Positions 30,932-44,600 are shown, counted from the stretch's first letter. The stretch is DNA of 64,000 bases from Fulvia fulva (GCF_020509005.1 NC_063013.1:682001-746000), one strand, 5' to 3'. Notes: generated by a model not told the origin, from the letters alone. Numbers and translations: made by a program.

Positions 30932-31149
30932 TGTTGAGAATATGCAGGTCATAGGGTCAACATTGAGTGCTTAGGGGGATTAGTAATCAGGGCTTGCTAG
31001 TCAAGTCCTGAGTACAGCTGTCCCTCCTGAAACACCTACACCAACACCGGCGATACTGTATGTAGATACACGCTATCCCATTGGGTCCTTCTTCGTCTTT
31101 TGTGTGATCCGCCGTCTTCCACTGCTGCGCAACTCGTACCTGTTTAACA
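30932..31149 (+). repeat. 5' LTR of copia 1
   Basis: 218 bp, tgttgagaatatgcagg...tgtttaaca; same sequence as 35443-35660. Confidence 0.92.
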
Positions 31150-31163
31150 GGTTATGAGCCCGG
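31150..31163 (+). promoter_or_regulatory. Copia 1 primer-binding site, half-tRNA type
   Basis: ggttatgagcccgg directly after the 5' LTR is complementary to the anticodon arm of initiator tRNA-Met (gggctcataacc), not to a tRNA 3' end. This fits priming by a cleaved half-tRNA, as established for copia-type elements. The tRNA match is from memory of conserved iMet sequence. Confidence 0.6.
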
Positions 31164-32562
31164 GTTAGCAACTCGGTGTTTCACCCTCGACAAAGTCGTA
31201 TTGGAGTTATTCCTCTTCAGAACAAAAGGAAGGCAGACTGGAGGCCGCACCCGCATTGCACAGGAAGCTACAGCCGCGCTGTAGGTGCATATAAGACGTG
31301 AAAGAGCCTAGTGAGGCACTGTCAGACTCCGAGTCAGGGAGCCTGTGCCAATACCTCAGACAAGTGGGCGAGCTTACTGAGAAGAGTCGCTCTCCGGACA
31401 TCGCGTTCGTATCGACTAACTGTTCCGTCTGAGAGAGCCGTAGTGTCTCAGAACACCCTCCCCTGAGAGAGCTACAGACAGTGTCTCAGAAACACGATCC
31501 TTACGACCGACTTTCCTCGCTTTCTTGTGGACAGCCATTCTCTCCACTATCAACCTCGCGTTCGGTTCACCTCCTATCGATCCGATCGCGTACGAACGAA
31601 TACCTTTCTTCTGTAGGCAGCCATCCTGTCCTATATATAAAAGCATGGAGGAAACCGGACACAGCACCCTTGGTAGGAGGAGAGCAGCACCTATCCTAAC
31701 CAAGGACAACTAGAGGACATGGTTCTCATTGATACAAGACCATCTTGAAGCTCAAGATGTGCTTTGGGTTGTAGATGGAGGCCATCTATTATCAAGCACA
31801 CCCAGCTCCTCAACACCATCTGAGTCATCAGATCCCTTACCTGGACTTGAAGAGTCAAGATACAGTCCAGTTGGGAGGAAAGCAAATAGATGAGACAAGC
31901 TGGAGAGATCTGGCTCAAGATGAGGGCAAAGTACAGCAAGGTTCATGCTGCATATGCAATGACAGTTGTTCAAGAATTGATCAACTTCAGAATGATAGAT
32001 GGCATGACCATCAGACAGGCCTAGGTCCACCTTGGCAATCTTGTAAGAAGGATTGCTGAAGTTGACCCAGCAGAGGCTCACTACAGAGAGCCTACAAGGA
32101 AGCTGAAGCATCTGCTTCAAGCCCTGCCTGAGGTGTATCTTGGGACCAAGAACACTATCCTGGCCTAGCCAGGACTGTCATATGAAGATTGTCTACAACT
32201 GCTTGAGTCACATGAATCCAGGCTGGAAGTTGCATCCAAGGAAACAGCAATGTTTGTAGGAAGAGGTTTCCAGGGCAAGATCACCTGCCATCTCTGTGAT
32301 GGTGATCATGTGATCAAGGATTGCCCACACCTCTCTGGAGCCAAGCATGCTGTCAGGAAGGACAAGCTCAACAGAGGAAACACCTCTGTTGCAAAGAGAC
32401 AATCATCACCACCGAGAACGAGGTCCCCATCCCCAAGCCTGAGGGACATCCTAGTGGTGATGAAGGACCTTACAAGGAAGAGCCTGTGCAACCCAGGAAG
32501 ACTTATCAGACCCTGAGACACCATCAGAGGATGATGAAGTTGATGAGGTTGCCCATTCAACT

Positions 32563-32976
32563 GTGGAAGCCAAAAGCAAGTACCCCTCCTCAGAGTGGTT
32601 GCTTGACTCTTGTGCTTCATCCCATATGACTGACCAGGATTCACTTTTCAGGACCCTGAAACCTCTTCAGAAGAGGAAGTGGATCAAGGTTGGGGGTGGC
32701 TACCTACATGCCACACATGAGGGGAGTGCAGTGATGGGTGGTCCTTCTGGGAAGCAGATTGTCTTGAAGAATGTTTTGTTTGTTCCTGGCCTTGGAGTTA
32801 GCCTTGTCTCTTGGAATCAGTTCAGCCAACAGTTTGCTGTCCAACCGCCCAGTTTCACCCTCAAATCCCTTCCTGGAAAACCTGTTGTCCAGACAAAGCT
32901 GAGAGGGGGTGTTCCATTCATTCAAAGTGTTTCAGAGCAGCTTGAAGCTATGCCTCAAGCATATGCCTCTCTATAG
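32563..32976 (+). pseudogene. Copia 1 protease region of the broken gag-pol
   Basis: Open segment encoding EWLLDSCASSHMTDQDSLF (aspartic protease active site in the D-S-x-A-S-x-H form usual for copia elements), GGGYLHATHEGSAV and VLKNVLFVPGLGVSLVS. It ends at a TAG and is followed in the same strand by the pre-integrase block. Confidence 0.8.
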
Positions 32977-33488
32977 GAGCATGACTTGGATCTGTCCAAG
33001 TTAGGTACACATTTTGAGTGTGAATTGGAACAGGCTATGACTGCCACTGAGTCCCAGGACCAGTGGGAGCTATAGCATAGAAGATGTGCACACCTTAGCA
33101 AGGGACTGCTAAGAAACCTGCATAGAGTCACTGACAAGAAAGATCCCATTCCTGTTCCTTCTGAACACCAGAACTGCAAGGTCTGCTCCCTTGCAGACAT
33201 GAGGAAGTTCAAAGGACCTGCCACAGAGAGGAAAGGAGAGAGGCTGGCCCTCATCTCTATTGACATCTGTGGGCCTTTTCAAGGTGCAGTCTCAAGACTT
33301 GGCTTCAAGTACTGGCTTGAGATTGTAGACAACTTCTTGAGGAAGAAGTGGGTAGTCCCTTTGAAGGCTAGGAGTGATGCTCCTACAGCTCTAAAGGAAT
33401 GGAAGGTTCAGGTAGAGAACAGCTCAAGGTGTTTTCTATCTGCAATCCGTAGTGATGGTGCAAGGGAAATTCTTTCCTTGCTAAAACA

Positions 33489-35400
33489 GTGTTTGTGCAA
33501 CTTCCCCAACCTCCAAAAGACATTAGAGAGTACCAGAAGATTGGAGTAGAGGGGACTCCAAGAAAAGAAAAGGAAGAGGAACTTGTTCAGGAGGATCAAC
33601 CTCAACAGCCACCTCAGCTTGCAGGCAACAAGAGGTCAAGGGGGGATGAAGATGATGGCTCTGCTGAGCATGAAGCCAAGCATCATAGGGCATTGATTGC
33701 TCAGATGTTTCATCTTGATCCAACTATGAGCTGGGTTGAGGAAATCCTGAATGATGTGGAGGGATATGCATTTGCTGCTGTTAGGCAGGCCATAGCCTAC
33801 CGGCAGGAAGTGCCAATCCCAAAGTCCTATAAGGAGGCAGTGGGAGACCCCAATTGGGGACATATGTGGAAAGAGGCAATCCAGAAAGAACTTATTGCCT
33901 TAGGAAGCAACAACACCTTGGATCCAGTTGTACTACCAAGGGGTGCAAACCTGGTTACATCTAAGTGGGTTTTTGATGTGAAAAGAATGATCAGTGGAGC
34001 CATTGAAGAGTTCAAGGCAAGACTGGTTGTAAGAGGGTTTTCACAGAAATATGGTGTTGACTTTGAAAAGACCTTTGCACCTACTGTTAGGCATGATACC
34101 CTTAGGGTCTTCATGGCTGTAGTATGTGAGAGAGATCTTGAGATGCACCAGGTGGATGTGAACAATGCTTTCACCGAAAGCAGCCTTCTTGAAGACATCT
34201 ACATGATCCCACCCCCAGGTGTCGAAATTCCACCAAATATGGTCTTCAAGGTCCTTAGAAGCCTGTATGGACTGAAGCAAGCAGCTAGAGATTAGAACAA
34301 GCTCTGTGTTGCCAAGCTAGAACAGATTGGATCCACCTAGTCCCAGGTGGATCCATGCCTACTCATCCACAGAGGAAGAGACATCATGGTCCTCACCTAT
34401 GTGGATGACATCCCCATTGCAGCTCCAAAGCTGTCAGATGTTCAGTGGTTCAAGGCTGAATTTAGAAGAGTGTTCAAGATCAAAGATCTTGGGGAACCTG
34501 AGAAGATCCTTGGAATGAGGATTACCAGAAACAGGTCCCAAGGTACTGTAAAGCTTGATCAAGGACACTACATCCAAACTAACCTTGCCAAGATGGGCAT
34601 CTCTCCAGAGAAGGCCACACCCACACTCTCACCTATGGACAGCTATGAGGATCTGAGACCTTCAGCTACTATGGATGAGAGGTGCAACAAACAGGAGTAC
34701 CAGAGTTGCAATGGTACCTGGATGTGGCCAATGACAATGACAAGGCCAGACCTTGCTTTCCCCCTTGGAAGAATCAGCTCATATGTTGCTGACCCTTCAA
34801 AGCAACATCTTAGAGCCTTGAAGAAACTCTCCAGATATCTGAGGTCATACCCAGACCTGGGCTTGATGTACAGAAGAGGAGGAGGTATTCTCCAGGGATA
34901 CTCAGATTCTGATTATGCCATAGACAAGGCAGACAGAGTCTCAATCCTTGGACATGTGTGGTTCCTTTGTGGATCACCTGTGTCCTGGATGAGTAGGAAG
35001 CAGAAGTCTGTTACCACATCAACAATGGAGGCTGAGTTCATGGCCATGAATGCAGCAGCTAAGTAGTCACAGTTTCTTGCTGCAGTCCTTAGAGAGATGA
35101 GGTGTCCTGACCTGGTTGGAGAGTGTTCATTCCAACCTAGGATGAAGGCAAGCAGTACTGTTGATGAGCTGAGACCCGTGAAGCTTATGGGTGACAACCA
35201 AGCAGCTTTGACCTTTGTCAAAAATGCCCATGTCCATGACAGGTCAAAGCATATTGATGTGGCATACTACTATGTCAGGAATCTCTAGTGGCAAAAGAAG
35301 ATTGCAGTAGATTACTGCCACACAAAGGACATAGTTGCTGATGGGCTGACTAAGCCCCTCAATGGCCAGCAGTTTCAAAACTTTGTGAGGCAGCTCTAGC
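33489..35400 (+). pseudogene. Copia 1 reverse transcriptase and RNase H region
   Basis: Open frame 33489-34295 (linker with KRSRGDEDD, then RT: NPxW-like DPNWGHMWKEAIQKEL, SKWVFDVKR, QVDVNNAF, SLYGLKQAARD). A TAG stands where tryptophan (TGG) is expected. The frame continues 34347-35066 (LTYVDDIPIAAP, GRISSYVADPSKQHLRALKKL, STMEAEF). Another TAG follows, where copia 2 keeps CAG, and then RNase H to 35,398 (KLMGDNQAALTFV, SKHIDVAYYYVR). The stops are C-to-T or G-to-A type. Confidence 0.88.
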
Positions 35401-35442
35401 TTGTATAAGGGATTGTTTGAGACCTTCTGACCTGAGTGGGAG

Positions 35443-35660
35443 TGTTGAGAATATGCAGGTCATAGGGTCAACATTGAGTGCTTAGGGGGATTAGTAATCA
35501 GGGCTTGCTAGTCAAGTCCTGAGTACAGCTGTCCCTCCTGAAACACCTACACCAACACCGGCGATACTGTATGTAGATACACGCTATCCCATTGGGTCCT
35601 TCTTCGTCTTTTGTGTGATCCGCCGTCTTCCACTGCTGCGCAACTCGTACCTGTTTAACA
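35443..35660 (+). repeat. 3' LTR of copia 1
   Basis: Identical by eye to the 5' LTR. It is preceded by a short purine-rich tract gagtgggag (35434-35442), the likely polypurine primer, and followed by target duplicate gtagt (35661-35665). Confidence 0.92.
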
Positions 35661-38600
35661 GTAGTTAGTATATAATATAGATACTACTTCAGGTATCCTA
35701 TTTATTTAATACTACTAATACTACTACCCTATATTATACTAGAAGTATAGGAAGTTATTATATAGGCTTATATAGGGTGTTTAAAAGGCATCGACTATAT
35801 ATAGTTTATTAGATACCTTAGGGTATCGCCGAATATTGACGAGGACTATCTATTCTATAGCCCTTATTAAGACGAGCAATCTACTTAAGTAGTAGCGACC
35901 CGCCTACGCTAGCGGCGGCGTAATCGTAGTATAAAGAACCCTAAAACTAAGGTTCCGTTCCCCTAATAGTAGACCCTAGAGTTACGGAGTTATAGAGGAT
36001 AACTACCTAATTAGGAAGCGTAAACTTACCCTAAATAGTAGCGAAGGATAGTAACTAACGAGAGCTATAGTCTTACGAGGCTAACGATAAATAATATAGC
36101 ATAGACAACCCTATAAACGGAGGCGGAAAACTTACTAGGGGATAACGAACACCTAGCCTAGGTATATAAAAATACTATAGTATAGCTACTAGGAGCGCTA
36201 AAAGCGCTATTATACTAAATCCCAAAGACAATCTAATAAGTGATATAGAAGGCAGCCTAGAGACTAACTATATAGGTAATAGTAGTAGTAGGTAAGAATT
36301 AACCTACTACGAAGGCAAGTAATACGGTACGCCTATATATTACTAATCCGGCGGAGAAACAAGAAATCGTAGCCCTAATAAGCAAGGAGATTGTCGATAG
36401 AATCGGCTAAAAGGAGGTAGTCGGAGCGAAGGTAGAGGCAATAGGTGTAGTAAGACTCTTTACCGTATAAGAGTCGAATAGACAAAAACTAGAGACCTAT
36501 AAGGAGTAGACTACTAAAGTCGCGAAGTTGGCGCGAGTCTCCTACTAATAGTATACCGTTATTGCCTACGGGGTCCCTAGGACATTTAAGGTCGAAGACC
36601 TTCCCTAACTCTAAATATAGAACTAGAATATATCCCTAGGAGTACGACTAACGAAGGCGGTATGGCTATATAAGACAGTAGACCGAGAAAAGACATACTC
36701 ATCGCTTATTATCTAGGTAGAGACAGCGGAACAAGCTAACCAGATACTAGACAATAGGCTATTCTAGAACTACGAGAGAATGGACACGGAGATCTATTAG
36801 AGTAGCTACAGGGTACTATAATGCTTCTAATGCCAACAGTACGGTCATATAGCCCTAAAATACGGGGAGAAGACCCTAAGGTGTCCTTACTACGTAGGCC
36901 TATACTAGGGAAGGGAATGCCTAAAAAAGGAGTATAGGTATATATACTACGGTAGAAGGTACCTAGCGTACTTAAACTAATGCCTAGCTAGAATAGTAGT
37001 ATAAGAACGAGCGAGACAAGTAAGGATCTCTATACTAGCTAGGTACCCCTAACGATAGCAGGAGGGACCTACCGTATATAAGGGCTTTAAGCCGAGCAAA
37101 AGGAAGAGGGTAGAAGAGACGACTAAGGGAACCTAACCTTAAACGTATCTACCTCCCGGTAGGCCTCGACACCTTAACCGGGCTACTAACGAACTAGGCT
37201 AAATACGAATCTTTAGGGCGCCCTAGCGGCCCTAGAGCTAGCTAAATAGCGGAATATAGGCTTAGGAGATATAGTAGGTTAGTACGGAAATAGACCTTAT
37301 AGATAACGAATAATACTATACGACGACATTACTATCGTATAGTATAACGTAAACAAAAGTAGGGACAAGGTCTAGCGCCACTTTCTATAAGAGCTAGACC
37401 CGCTACGGTACTACGTTATTAGGGTATAGGAACTATAGATCAATCCCTACGTAGGACTCCTAGCTACTTATAATAACCGGAGATACTATACCGTAATCGC
37501 GGGCGAACGAGGCGTTATCCCGAGGATATATATATACGTAAGTAAGACTATAGACCTTAAGTCGTAGAAGGTTATACTACCGTAATAGGGTAACCTAGGA
37601 GACATAACATTAATCTAGATCGACACGATATAAGGCTCTATCTAGATCTATAACGTTTATAACCCGCTACCGCGGGGTCAGACGAGTAGGGAACTAGGAA
37701 CCCTCGCCTACCTAGAGCGGACCCTAAGCTAAGATACGAAGTAAGTACTCCTCGGCGACTTTAACCTCTACTACCTATAGTAGTGATTCGACTTTACTCC
37801 CCCGTACGCGTTTCTAGGGGGAAAGCTACTAGATATAACCGTACGCTACGGAATAGCCTTAGTAATACTAAAGGGAATAGAGACGTAGAAGGCCCGTATA
37901 AGTATAAGTACAATCGACCTATACTTTCTATTACGAGAACTTAAAGAGAGACTAGTCTAATGCCGACCGAACTACGCGCTAGAAGCCTCCTTAGACTATA
38001 TCCCTATTTAAACGACGCTAGGGGTAAAGGCGATAGAGGAGCTAGTAAGCGAACTACCCCGTAACTAGAAGAAGGTACGCTAGGACGATATAAGAGACTT
38101 TCTAATAGTAAACCAACCGTAGTATAGGGAACTCGAGACGATAGCTTAGCTAGATGAAGTAGCGGAACCGATTACCTCGGTTATATAGTAAGTAGCGGAA
38201 CAATATACGCCGTTACTCTAGCCCTTAACGTAGTAGAAGGCCTTCTAGACCACTAAATACTCTACGAAGGTAAAGGAGGCTAGAAGGGCAAGGCGATAGT
38301 AGACGAAGGAGTATACCTAAGAGACGTAGGAGCAATACTATCGCGCGACATAAGAGAAGAAGGTATAGATAAGACGTAATAAGCTATAGGACTAGAGAGC
38401 GACAATCGGGCTCGTTATAGAAAACCCGGAATAGATATAGAGACTAGCTAAATAGACACGACTACCTAAAGAGTAACGAACCTCTTACTTCCCTTTAATC
38501 GTAGACCGCGAAGGGATTGCCTAGGCTACGCCTCGGGGCAAGGTAAAAGTATTAGCCAACCATTTCTTTTCGACGTAAGTAGAGGTAGACCTTACGGACA

Positions 38601-40355
38601 TCGACCCGAGTATATACCCGGAACCCCTAGACATAGATTAGGCGGTTAGCTCTAATATAGTAACAGGAGTTATAAGTAAGCTAAAAGGACGAAAAGCCCT
38701 AGGCCTAGATAGGATACTAAATATACTACTAAAAGAGTATAGAGAAGAGATCGCGCCGAGCCTTATAAACCTATTTACCGCGTACCTACGGCTAGGGTAT
38801 CACCCGGAGCCGTATAGAGAGTCTATAACAGTAGTGCTACGTAAGCTATAGAAGGAGGACTATACTCAGCCCAAGTCGTACAGACCAATCGCACTTCTAA
38901 ACACGATAGGGAAGGTCCTAGAAAAGATAGTAGCCTAGAGACTTACGTAGCTAGCCGAGGATAACTACGTACTCCTAGTAACATAGATAGGGAGAAGAAG
39001 CTAGCGATCGATACTAATAGTAATAGAGCTAATTACGGAGCAAATTTAGACCCTCTAGTACTACGGTAGGAACCGAGCGGCGTCCTTACTATCCCTCGAC
39101 ATCGTAGGAGCCTTTAATAACGTCTTATACTAAAGGCTAATATATATCCTATAACAGAAAGGCATCCCCTAGTAGGTAACGAAGTTCGTCTACTCCTTTC
39201 TCTAGGAACGGACGATATACCTAGTCCTAGGGAGGTATACGTCCGACCCGGTAAAGGTAGAGGCTAGAATACCTTAGGGATCTACTCTCTCCCCTATCCT
39301 ATCTCTAATATTTATGTCTAATCTAATCCCCCTACTTACCTCTCCGTAAACCTTAGTATCGGGATTCGTAGACAATATAAACATTCTAGCCTAGTTAGAC
39401 TCGATAGAGGAGAACTGTCGCCTCCTTAAAGATAGGTATAAGAAATGCGAGGAGTAGGCAAAGAAGTATAGTGCCCGGTTCGCCCCTAAAAAGTACTAAC
39501 TTATACACTTTAGTAAAGCGAGAATACACTATAATATAAAGGCGGCGGTAAGAATCTAAGGCTACGAGACTAAGCTATTAGCAGAGCTACGAGTACTAGG
39601 GATCTAGCTCGACCCGAAGCTAAGCTAGAATATATAGATTAAGAAAGCCTAGAGTCGAGTACAAGTTAATAAAGCCTCAATAAAGAGGCTTACGGCGTCT
39701 ATATAGGGAGTAACATTCGATAAGGTAAGAGTAATATATAAGGCGATCGTTAGACTAGCTATGTTATACGGGGCACAGATTTAGGGAACAGGAGGCGTAG
39801 GTAAGCCGATCCCGAAACGGATAGAGCAACCCCTAAACAGGATATAGGTAGGCAACCTACGTAGGATACTAGGCGTATATAAGATAACGTTAACAAGTAC
39901 GGTAGAAAAAGAGATAGGAATACTACTAATCGGCTAATATATCCGGGGAATTAGAATTTAATACGTAGTAAAGACGACAGATTACCTAGTATAAACCACG
40001 ATCTAGGAGGTAAAGAATAAGATAGAAAGCCGCTGCCGGAGAGGGGCCGGACATAGGACAAGCTAAAAAGAGGATGACCTTACTACCTTTACGGCCGTAT
40101 AGACAAGTACCGAATAGCTAGTCCGAAAAGAGGAGGAGCGTAGGACTCGCTAGGCCAGCGGGAGTAAGGCTAAGACCTAAAGCCTAGCGGAATAGATAGC
40201 GAGCTACCTATAGGAGTAGGACTAGAAAAGGAAGCCCCCTAAGACAATAGGCCCGATAGGACTCCGAGCTTTCTAGAGACATAATTACTAGCTATATAGG
40301 GACCTAGATAGAGGAAAGAGGAACCCTATATAGTAGGAAAGAGAGGCGTGACACG

Positions 40356-41615
40356 ATGATAGCGATCGCAGGAAACGACCAGGAGCAGGAGAGTAACGAG
40401 TGGAAGGAGGTCTGCAGGAAGGCAGAAACAATGGCAATGGCAGGAGATGGCGAGCACCCAGAAAGAGCACTTAAGGGGATGATTTTGGAGCTCCTTGGAG
40501 GGCTAAAGGCACTAAGGAGCCAAACAGGACAGATCATTAACAGGACAGTAGCAGCAGCAGCAAAGAAGAGGACACAGGAAGGCCAGAAACTAAGCCAACC
40601 AACCTGGGCAGCAGTTGCATCCCAAAACCCTCCCCCCCAGAAAACAGCTATCAAGGTCTACATTTCCGACCAGCAAGAGCAGAAAGAGATTGAGGGCCTG
40701 TCAGGCAAGGAGATCATACAGAAGATTGGGATACAAGGCATCATTGGAGCCAGGAAAGAGAAGGGAGGTGTCCTTAAGCTGTTCACAGCACAGGAGCAAG
40801 ACAGGAAGAGGCTAGAGACACAGAAGGAGTGGACAGACAAACTAGGCAAGACGGCTAAGGTCTCACACCAACAAAATATGGTTATTGCCCATGGGATGAC
40901 CACAAAGTTTGACATTGAAGGAGACCTTAAGAGGCTGCAGGACCAGAACCAGGCTGTATGCCCAGGGCTACAGATCACAAAAGCAGCATGGGTCAACAGA
41001 AAGACAAAGGACACAAAGAGAGAGTCTTCTCTAGTGCTCTGGATAGGCACTGTAGAACAGGCAAACACCGTGCTTGACAAGGGCATCTTCTGGGAATGCG
41101 AAAGAATGGACACAGAAATCCATAGAAGCACCCACAGACTACTGCAATGCTTCAAGTGCCAACAGTATGGTCATATCTCTACTAGATGCCCAAGCCAAAA
41201 GGACACCTGTTCCCACTGTGCTGGTAGCCACAAAGTACAGAATTGCACAGCCCCAAAGAGTGAAGCCAGATGTGCATGCTGTGGAAAGAAACACCCTTCC
41301 TGGTCCCAAGACTGCACAGCTAGGATTGAGGCAAAGAGGAGGGCAAGAGAAGCCAGGATCAACACCCCTATCAGATTCCAGACAGGGACAATCACCCAAG
41401 AACCCCTAAGGACTGTCTGCAACCCTCTGAAAAGAGGCAGAACAGAAGAGACCACACAGGCCCAAGGCCACCCTGCTATGGGTAGACCAAAATCAATTGT
41501 GGTTGCAGGAAGAGACCCGTCACAAAGCAGGCTCAACCTTACCACAATCTCAAATAGCAGCCAGCAGCAGGAAGCACGAGAAGACCAGCAGGAGACCAGC
41601 ATGGATGAGTCATGA
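40356..41615 (+). CDS. LINE B ORF1, nucleic-acid-binding Gag-like protein
   Basis: 419 aa, probably the RNA-binding protein of the LINE ribonucleoprotein. The N-terminal 100 residues are Lys/Glu/Gln-rich, followed by a middle domain (TAIKVYISDQQEQKEIEGLSG onward). The C-terminal part has three CCHC-type knuckles between about residues 267 and 320: CFKCQQYGHISTRC, CSHCAGSHKVQNC and CACCGKKHPSWSQDC. A basic tail ends NLTTISNSSQQQEARED. The stop codon overlaps the ORF2 start as ATGA (41612-41615), a layout that allows termination-reinitiation. Confidence 0.9.
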   Translation: MIAIAGNDQEQESNEWKEVCRKAETMAMAGDGEHPERALKGMILELLGGLKALRSQTGQIINRTVAAAAKKRTQEGQKLSQPTWAAVASQNPPPQKTAIKVYISDQQEQKEIEGLSGKEIIQKIGIQGIIGARKEKGGVLKLFTAQEQDRKRLETQKEWTDKLGKTAKVSHQQNMVIAHGMTTKFDIEGDLKRLQDQNQAVCPGLQITKAAWVNRKTKDTKRESSLVLWIGTVEQANTVLDKGIFWECERMDTEIHRSTHRLLQCFKCQQYGHISTRCPSQKDTCSHCAGSHKVQNCTAPKSEARCACCGKKHPSWSQDCTARIEAKRRAREARINTPIRFQTGTITQEPLRTVCNPLKRGRTEETTQAQGHPAMGRPKSIVVAGRDPSQSRLNLTTISNSSQQQEAREDQQETSMDES

Positions 41616-44600
41616 TTGAGACACCTAATCTTACCACTATCCAGTACAACGTCAACAAAAGCCAGCACAATGTCCAGAGAAGCTTTCTCCAAGCACTGGA
41701 CCCAAAGAAACACCTAGTTATTGCAGTCCAGGAACCTTGGATCAACAGCAAATCTAACAGACCATCTACTGCTAACGACCTAAGGTATCACACACTCCTA
41801 GCCAAACAAGGCACCCCTAGAACATGCATGTACATCAGCAAAGAGATGGCAACAGACAGCTGGGAACAAATCCAACAGGAAGGGGGAGACATCACCTCAG
41901 TCAGACTCAACACCAACCAAGGCAGCATCCACATCCATAGTGTATGCAACCCACCCCCCAGCTCCAGAAGCAGCACCCAGCTGGGCACACTACAACAGCT
42001 GCCAGACATCCTGCAGAGTGACTCCCAACACATCGTGCTGGGAGACTTCAACTTGCACCATCCTACATGGGGATCAGACTTTGCACCTGCCCATCACTTC
42101 CTAGCTAACAGACTCCTCTCCACTACCCAAAGCAACAACATGCACCTAGTTACCCCAAAGGGCCTAACTACCTGGTCACAGAGAGCAAGCTCAAGCACCA
42201 TTGACCTGTGCTTTGCATCACATGACCTGCAGCAGAAGGTCACCAGATGCTGGGTTAACCAGGACTTGGAGTCCTCATCAGATCACCTCCCAATTCAGGT
42301 GGAGTTTGAAACACAGACACAGCAGGAAGGAGACCTAGAACCTCAGCTGGCCTGGAAGGCAGCCAACTGGGAACAGATCAGACAAGACCTGGAACAGAAG
42401 CTAGCTGGACTAGAGACCAGGAGACTGGAAACATCCTTAGACATAGACCAAGCAGTGGCAGAACTGGTTAGAACAATGCAGGAAACTGCGGCAGCCCACA
42501 CCAGAGAAAAGAAACAGTCACTGTACCAGAAGCCATTCTGGACAAAGGAATGCTCAGAGAAGGTCAAGGCAGCCAGGCAGGCCAGGAGAGCCCTTACCCA
42601 GAGCCACTCTCAGGAAGCATGGGACAGATACAACCAGGCAACCAGAGACAAGAAGGCCCAGATCAAGAGGGACAAGATGCTGGAGTGGAGGTCAACAGTT
42701 GGATCCATTACCCAGAATCCTGAGAAGATGTGGAAACTAGCAAAGTGGGCAAGACAACCCACACAGGACAGAAACATGCTGCCCCAGTTTCCAAACATTG
42801 AAGACCAGGAAGGAGTAATCCAACACACTCTCCCAGGAAAGGCACAGGCATTGGGGAAACATTTCTTTGGCACACAGGTAGAAGCTGACCTGCAGGATCT
42901 GGAGGGCAGTGTGTATCCAACACCACTAGAGCAATCCTGCACAGTGGGAGAGGGAGAGATCAAGAGCATCATTAAGACACTCTCAGGAAACAAGGCCCCA
43001 GGACCAGATGGGATTCCAAACTTGTTCATTAAGACATGCAAGGACCAGATCTCCCCTGCACTGTCAAACATCTTTTCACAGTGCATGGCCCAAGGACACT
43101 GCCCTAAACACTTCAATGAGTCACTGACTGTGGTCTTGAGAAAACCACAGAAAGAGGACTACACAAAGCTAAAGGCATACAGACCTATTGCCTTGCTCAA
43201 CACACTAGGCAAACTCCTGGAAAAGATCATAGCAGAAAGGCTGACAAACCTAGCTGAAGAACATGGAATCCTTCCTGAAGAACAGATGGGAGGCAGGAAA
43301 CAAAGATCAACACTAACAGCTGTGGAACTTATCACAGAGCAGATCAAGACCCTATGGCACTTTGGGAACAACAAAGCAGCCACACTCCTCTCACTAGACA
43401 TATCAGGAGCCTTTGACAATGTCTCACACCAGAGGCTGATCCACATCCTGAAACAGAAGGCTATCCCTAACTGGACAGTCCAGTTTATCCAGTCCTTCCT
43501 CAGAGGCAGAACCACAAGACTAAGACTGGGCAGATACAAATCTGACAGCATGCCTACAGAGACAGGAATCCCACAGGGATCAACAATGTCTCCAATCCTG
43601 TTTCTCCTCTTTATGGCAGACCTGCCAGCAAAGCTAAACTCCAGAAACACATCAGCCTCAGGGTTTGTAGATGACACAAACATCCTAGCCTGGACAGACA
43701 GCACAGAAGAGAACTGCAGAATCTTGCAGAAGAAACACAAGGAATGTGAGGAATGGGCCAGGAAACATGGAGCCAGATTTGCCCCAGAGAAGTATCAACT
43801 CATCCACTTCAGTAGAGCCAGAAACAGACACAATATGCAAGCCCCAATCACTATTCAGGGACACACAACAGAACCCTCAAGTGAATTAAGGGTGCTAGGA
43901 ATATGGATGGATCCAAAGCTCAGCTGGGGACCACAGGTCAAGAAAGCACAGGCAAGAGCAGACAACAACAGGCAATCAATTGACAGGCTTACAGCCTCCA
44001 CATGGGGAGCCACATTTGCGAAAGCAAAGGTTATGTACAAGGCCATTGTGAAGCCAGCCATGCTATATGGAGCCCAGATCTGGTCAGCCCAAGACAAGAT
44101 CCCAAAGAGAATTGCAGATCCCATCAGCAGAGCCCAAGCCTCCGGTCTGAAAAAGGTGCTTGGAGCATACAAGTCAACTCCAACAAGGGTGGTCGAAATG
44201 GAGTCTGGCTCCCCACCAGCCAAGCTCTACCTTCAAGGGTTGAGATACCAGTATGCAGGAAAGACGTCTGCATACCCAGCCCAGCTAGTAATCCAGAAGG
44301 CAGTCAACAAAATCAGGAGCCAGTGCACAAGAAGGCACAGACAAGCAAGACCCAATCCAGCCCCACAGAAGCAGCAGGACCTGCAGAAGTTCAAAGAACT
44401 AACAGAACAGCTGCACCTAGCCCAGCAGGAACAGGACAGAAGGGCTCAAGGGAGAGGATCAGCAGCCAGCCAAGGGAAGAAGCAACAGTCTCTAGCTGAA
44501 AGTATGGCAGGACTCCTCTGGAAGACTGAATGGACAAGAACCCCACAGAGGCCAGGAACCCCAAAGGCACTCTAACAGTTTGGTAGCCACAACTACCTAC

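Larger units (their letters stand above)
30927..35665 (+). mobile_element. Ty1/copia LTR retrotransposon 1 (identical LTRs, internally deleted)
   Basis: Complete insertion: 218-bp LTRs (30932-31149 and 35443-35660, identical by eye, TG...CA) and 5-bp target duplications gtagt at both ends. The interior is in copia order. Gag has a zinc knuckle CHLCDGDHVIKDCPHL (about 32,286). The protease motif LLDSCASSHMT is at 32,597. A GAG-pre-integrase/integrase segment (HRRCAHLSKGLLRNLHRV, ISIDICGPFQGAV) lies at 33,075-33,500. Reverse transcriptase runs from 33,820 (VDVNNAF, LTYVDDI) and RNase H (STMEAEFMAM) lies near 35,030. In-frame stops occur near 32,974, 34,293, 34,337, 35,064 and 35,286. Compared with copia 2, about 700 bp of integrase/linker are missing at about 33,490. 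It is therefore non-autonomous but recently inserted. Confidence 0.92.
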
